A DNA stretch of 16,658 bases from an uncultured Bacteroidales bacterium. GTDB taxonomy: Bacteria > Bacteroidota > Bacteroidia > Bacteroidales > UBA932. Location of the stretch: positions 1 to 16,658 of the forward strand of contig URCV01000041.1 in assembly GCA_900546445.1 (NCBI GenBank). The letters run 5' to 3'. The notes under the pieces are model-generated. The model was not told the DNA's origin, ran no database searches, and was given only the letters and a program-made list of their open reading frames with translations. Below are positions 15,221 to 16,658 of this stretch, piece by piece. Within the stretch, counting starts at the first letter, position 1, and every line of letters begins with the position of its first letter. The position numbers and the translations under genes were made by a program.

Positions 15221-16594
15221 ATGAAGTATTACGATAAACTGATCCTCGAACTTTCCCAGAGCGGAAGAACAGGATTTTCCCTTAGGGAGGCACACTCGGA
15301 AGTGCAGCTTCCCGAGAATTTGAAAAGAAAGACGGCGCTCAATCTGCCGGAAGTAAGCGAGCCCGACGTGGTTCGTCACTATACTAACCTGTCCCAGATG
15401 AATTTCGGCGTGGATACCGGATTCTACCCTCTGGGTAGTTGTACGATGAAGTACAATCCTAAGATTAACGAGGAACTCGCACACATTCCGGAATTTACAG
15501 GCGCACATCCTCTTATGCATTCCGAAGGATTGGAAGAGGTGTATCGTCTGGCAGACAAATACTTGGCAGCCATTACCGGGATGTCCCATTTTACATTCCA
15601 GCCTTGCGCGGGAGCACACGGAGAACTTACCGGACTTATGCTTATGCGCGCCTACCACGAATCCAGGGGTGACGAGAAACGTAAGCGCATAATAGTTCCC
15701 GACAGTGCTCACGGAACTAACCCTGCGAGCGCCGCCATGTGCGGACTCGACGTAGTAGTGGTGAAATCGGGCGAAAATGGGCTCGTAGACGTGGAGTCGC
15801 TCAAGCCTCTTCTCGGGGACGACTTGGCCGGAATAATGCTTACGAACCCTAACACCCTCGGACTTTTCGAGCGCGACATTAAGGAAATCGCATCGCTCGT
15901 GCACGAATGCGGAGGACTTCTCTATTACGACGGAGCCAATATGAACCCTCTTCTGGGCGTAGTACGTCCTGGCGATATGGGATTCGACATTATGCACTTG
16001 AATCTGCACAAGACCTTCTCTACCCCTCATGGAGGCGGTGGCCCGGGAAGCGGTCCTGTGGGCGTAAACGAAAAATTGGCCGGGCTTCTTCCTACCATCC
16101 GCACATCCGGATTCCACGGTAATACTGGCGTGATAATCAAGGCATTGGCATACATCCTGTCCCTCGGACGCGAGCATATTCGCTTGGTAGGAAAGCTGGC
16201 GACCTTGAATGCCAATTATATAAAGGAGTCCCTGCGTGACAGTTACCTACTGCCTATAGACAGCGTCTGCAAGCACGAATTCGTCTTCGACGGACTTCGC
16301 GAGCCTAACGGAGTGACCACTCTGGACGTAGCCAAGCGATTGCTGGATTATGGATTCCACGCTCCTACCATCTATTTCCCGCTGCTCTTCCATCAGACCA
16401 TAATGATAGAGCCTACCGAGACAGAATCGAAAGAGACGATGGATGGATTTATCGAGGTTATGGAAAAGATAGCACGCGAAGCGAAGGAAGACCCTGAACT
16501 TCTCAAGACTGCGCCGCACAATACTCCGGTCTCAAGACCTGACGAGACTTTGGCTGCGCGTCGTCCTATTCTTCGCTGGACTCCGGAATCATAG
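15221..16594 (+). CDS. gcvPB: Glycine dehydrogenase (decarboxylating) subunit 2, PLP-binding P protein half
   Basis: The protein has 457 residues; separate GcvPB subunits are usually about 475-490. PLP forms a Schiff base with Lys264 in HLNLHKTFSTPHGGGGPGSG. Other conserved elements are FYPLGSCTMKYNPK near 68-81, PDSAHGTNPASA near 160-171, LTNPNTLGLFE near 207-217, YYDGANMNPLLG near 235-246, and VEPTETES near the C-terminus. The deficit against other GcvPB is mainly one loop: only 12 residues (LPTIRTSGFHGN, about 290-301) join the end of the glycine-rich loop region to the next helix, whereas the Thermus enzyme has about 33. With GcvPA it releases CO2 from glycine and loads the aminomethyl group onto GcvH. 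Its stop overlaps the end of a minus-strand gene. Confidence 0.96.
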   Translation: MKYYDKLILELSQSGRTGFSLREAHSEVQLPENLKRKTALNLPEVSEPDVVRHYTNLSQMNFGVDTGFYPLGSCTMKYNPKINEELAHIPEFTGAHPLMHSEGLEEVYRLADKYLAAITGMSHFTFQPCAGAHGELTGLMLMRAYHESRGDEKRKRIIVPDSAHGTNPASAAMCGLDVVVVKSGENGLVDVESLKPLLGDDLAGIMLTNPNTLGLFERDIKEIASLVHECGGLLYYDGANMNPLLGVVRPGDMGFDIMHLNLHKTFSTPHGGGGPGSGPVGVNEKLAGLLPTIRTSGFHGNTGVIIKALAYILSLGREHIRLVGKLATLNANYIKESLRDSYLLPIDSVCKHEFVFDGLREPNGVTTLDVAKRLLDYGFHAPTIYFPLLFHQTIMIEPTETESKETMDGFIEVMEKIAREAKEDPELLKTAPHNTPVSRPDETLAARRPILRWTPES

Positions 16595-16658
16595 AATATC
16601 ATCGATTACCACTGTGTCATCTTCCACGTGGAATTTGACATCCTTATCATAAAAGAGC
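16589..16658 (-). CDS. C-terminal 22 residues of an unidentified minus-strand protein (5' end outside window)
   Basis: Reading the minus strand, an open frame enters from the right edge and ends at a TGA complementary to 16589-16591. The visible residues end in DKDVKFHVEDDTVVIDDIL, an acidic tail. The TGA abuts the gcvPB TAG (16592-16594), so the two genes are convergent and overlap by six bases. That closely matches two other convergent gene ends in this window, which supports a real gene. No family can be named from 22 residues. Confidence 0.55.
   Translation of the reverse strand, partial: LFYDKDVKFHVEDDTVVIDDIL

Noticed and set aside
15149..16177. A 342-codon minus-strand open frame opposite gcvPA/gcvPB
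   Set aside because: The plus strand has intact, motif-complete P-protein genes; the antisense translation has no family features and a biased composition.
13882..16594. A frameshifted single gcvP gene rather than two genes
   Set aside because: Each half has its own start and stop, a complete family-type N- and C-terminus, and lengths expected for separate subunits; seven bases separate them.
1..16658. Phage, integrative element, CRISPR or defence island
   Set aside because: No integrase, transposase, phage structural gene, toxin-antitoxin, Cas-like protein or spaced direct repeat was seen; the window is metabolic and envelope genes.

Overview
The window looks like a chromosomal segment of a Bacteroidetes bacterium, most likely Bacteroidales. 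The evidence is a SusC/SusD pair, several short-lipobox lipoproteins, a 6-bladed beta-propeller lipoprotein of a Bacteroidetes-typical type, a PqqL-like M16 peptidase, AT-rich gene starts mostly without Shine-Dalgarno sequences, and TAnnTTTG-type promoter -7 boxes. GC in genes is about 50% by eye, with one clearly AT-richer gene (6627-7649). Genus cannot be assigned from the sequence alone.

Region 1 (1-6492) is the 3' part of a polysaccharide utilisation locus, all on the + strand: the SusC C-terminus, SusD, a LamG-type surface lipoprotein, a GH144-like glucanase lipoprotein and a BglX-like GH3 beta-glucosidase. SusC/SusD and probably the LamG lipoprotein would capture and import glycan. The GH144-like enzyme would cut it to disaccharides or short oligosaccharides, and the GH3 enzyme would release glucose. 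The GH144 plus GH3 pairing points to beta-1,2-glucan (sophorose-type linkages) as substrate; this is an inference. A hairpin terminator sits between the LamG gene and the two enzymes, and a strong terminator closes the locus.

Region 2 (6493-8492) holds an AT-rich gene for a 6-bladed beta-propeller lipoprotein, whose promoter lies inside a 14-bp inverted repeat, and a convergent acyl-ACP thioesterase gene with an altered catalytic motif. A 113-bp divergent control region follows, with a 12-bp perfect palindrome.

Region 3 (8493-11926) encodes a periplasmic two-module M16 metalloprotease and a convergent YhhN/lysoplasmalogenase-type membrane protein.

Region 4 (11927-16594) is a tight operon: an unrecognised 156-residue protein, then gcvT, gcvH, gcvPA and gcvPB. 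These give the T, H and (split) P proteins of the glycine cleavage system; the L protein (lipoamide dehydrogenase) is not here. The last 70 bases carry the 3' end of a minus-strand gene that overlaps the gcvPB stop.

No gap without a gene exceeds 300 bases; the largest is 6493-6626, described below. I saw no tRNA, rRNA, CRISPR array, insertion sequence or attachment site. Most of the window is recognisable. The least explained parts are the 156-residue gene heading the gcv operon, the Asn-to-Ile change in the thioesterase, and the regulatory inverted repeats.
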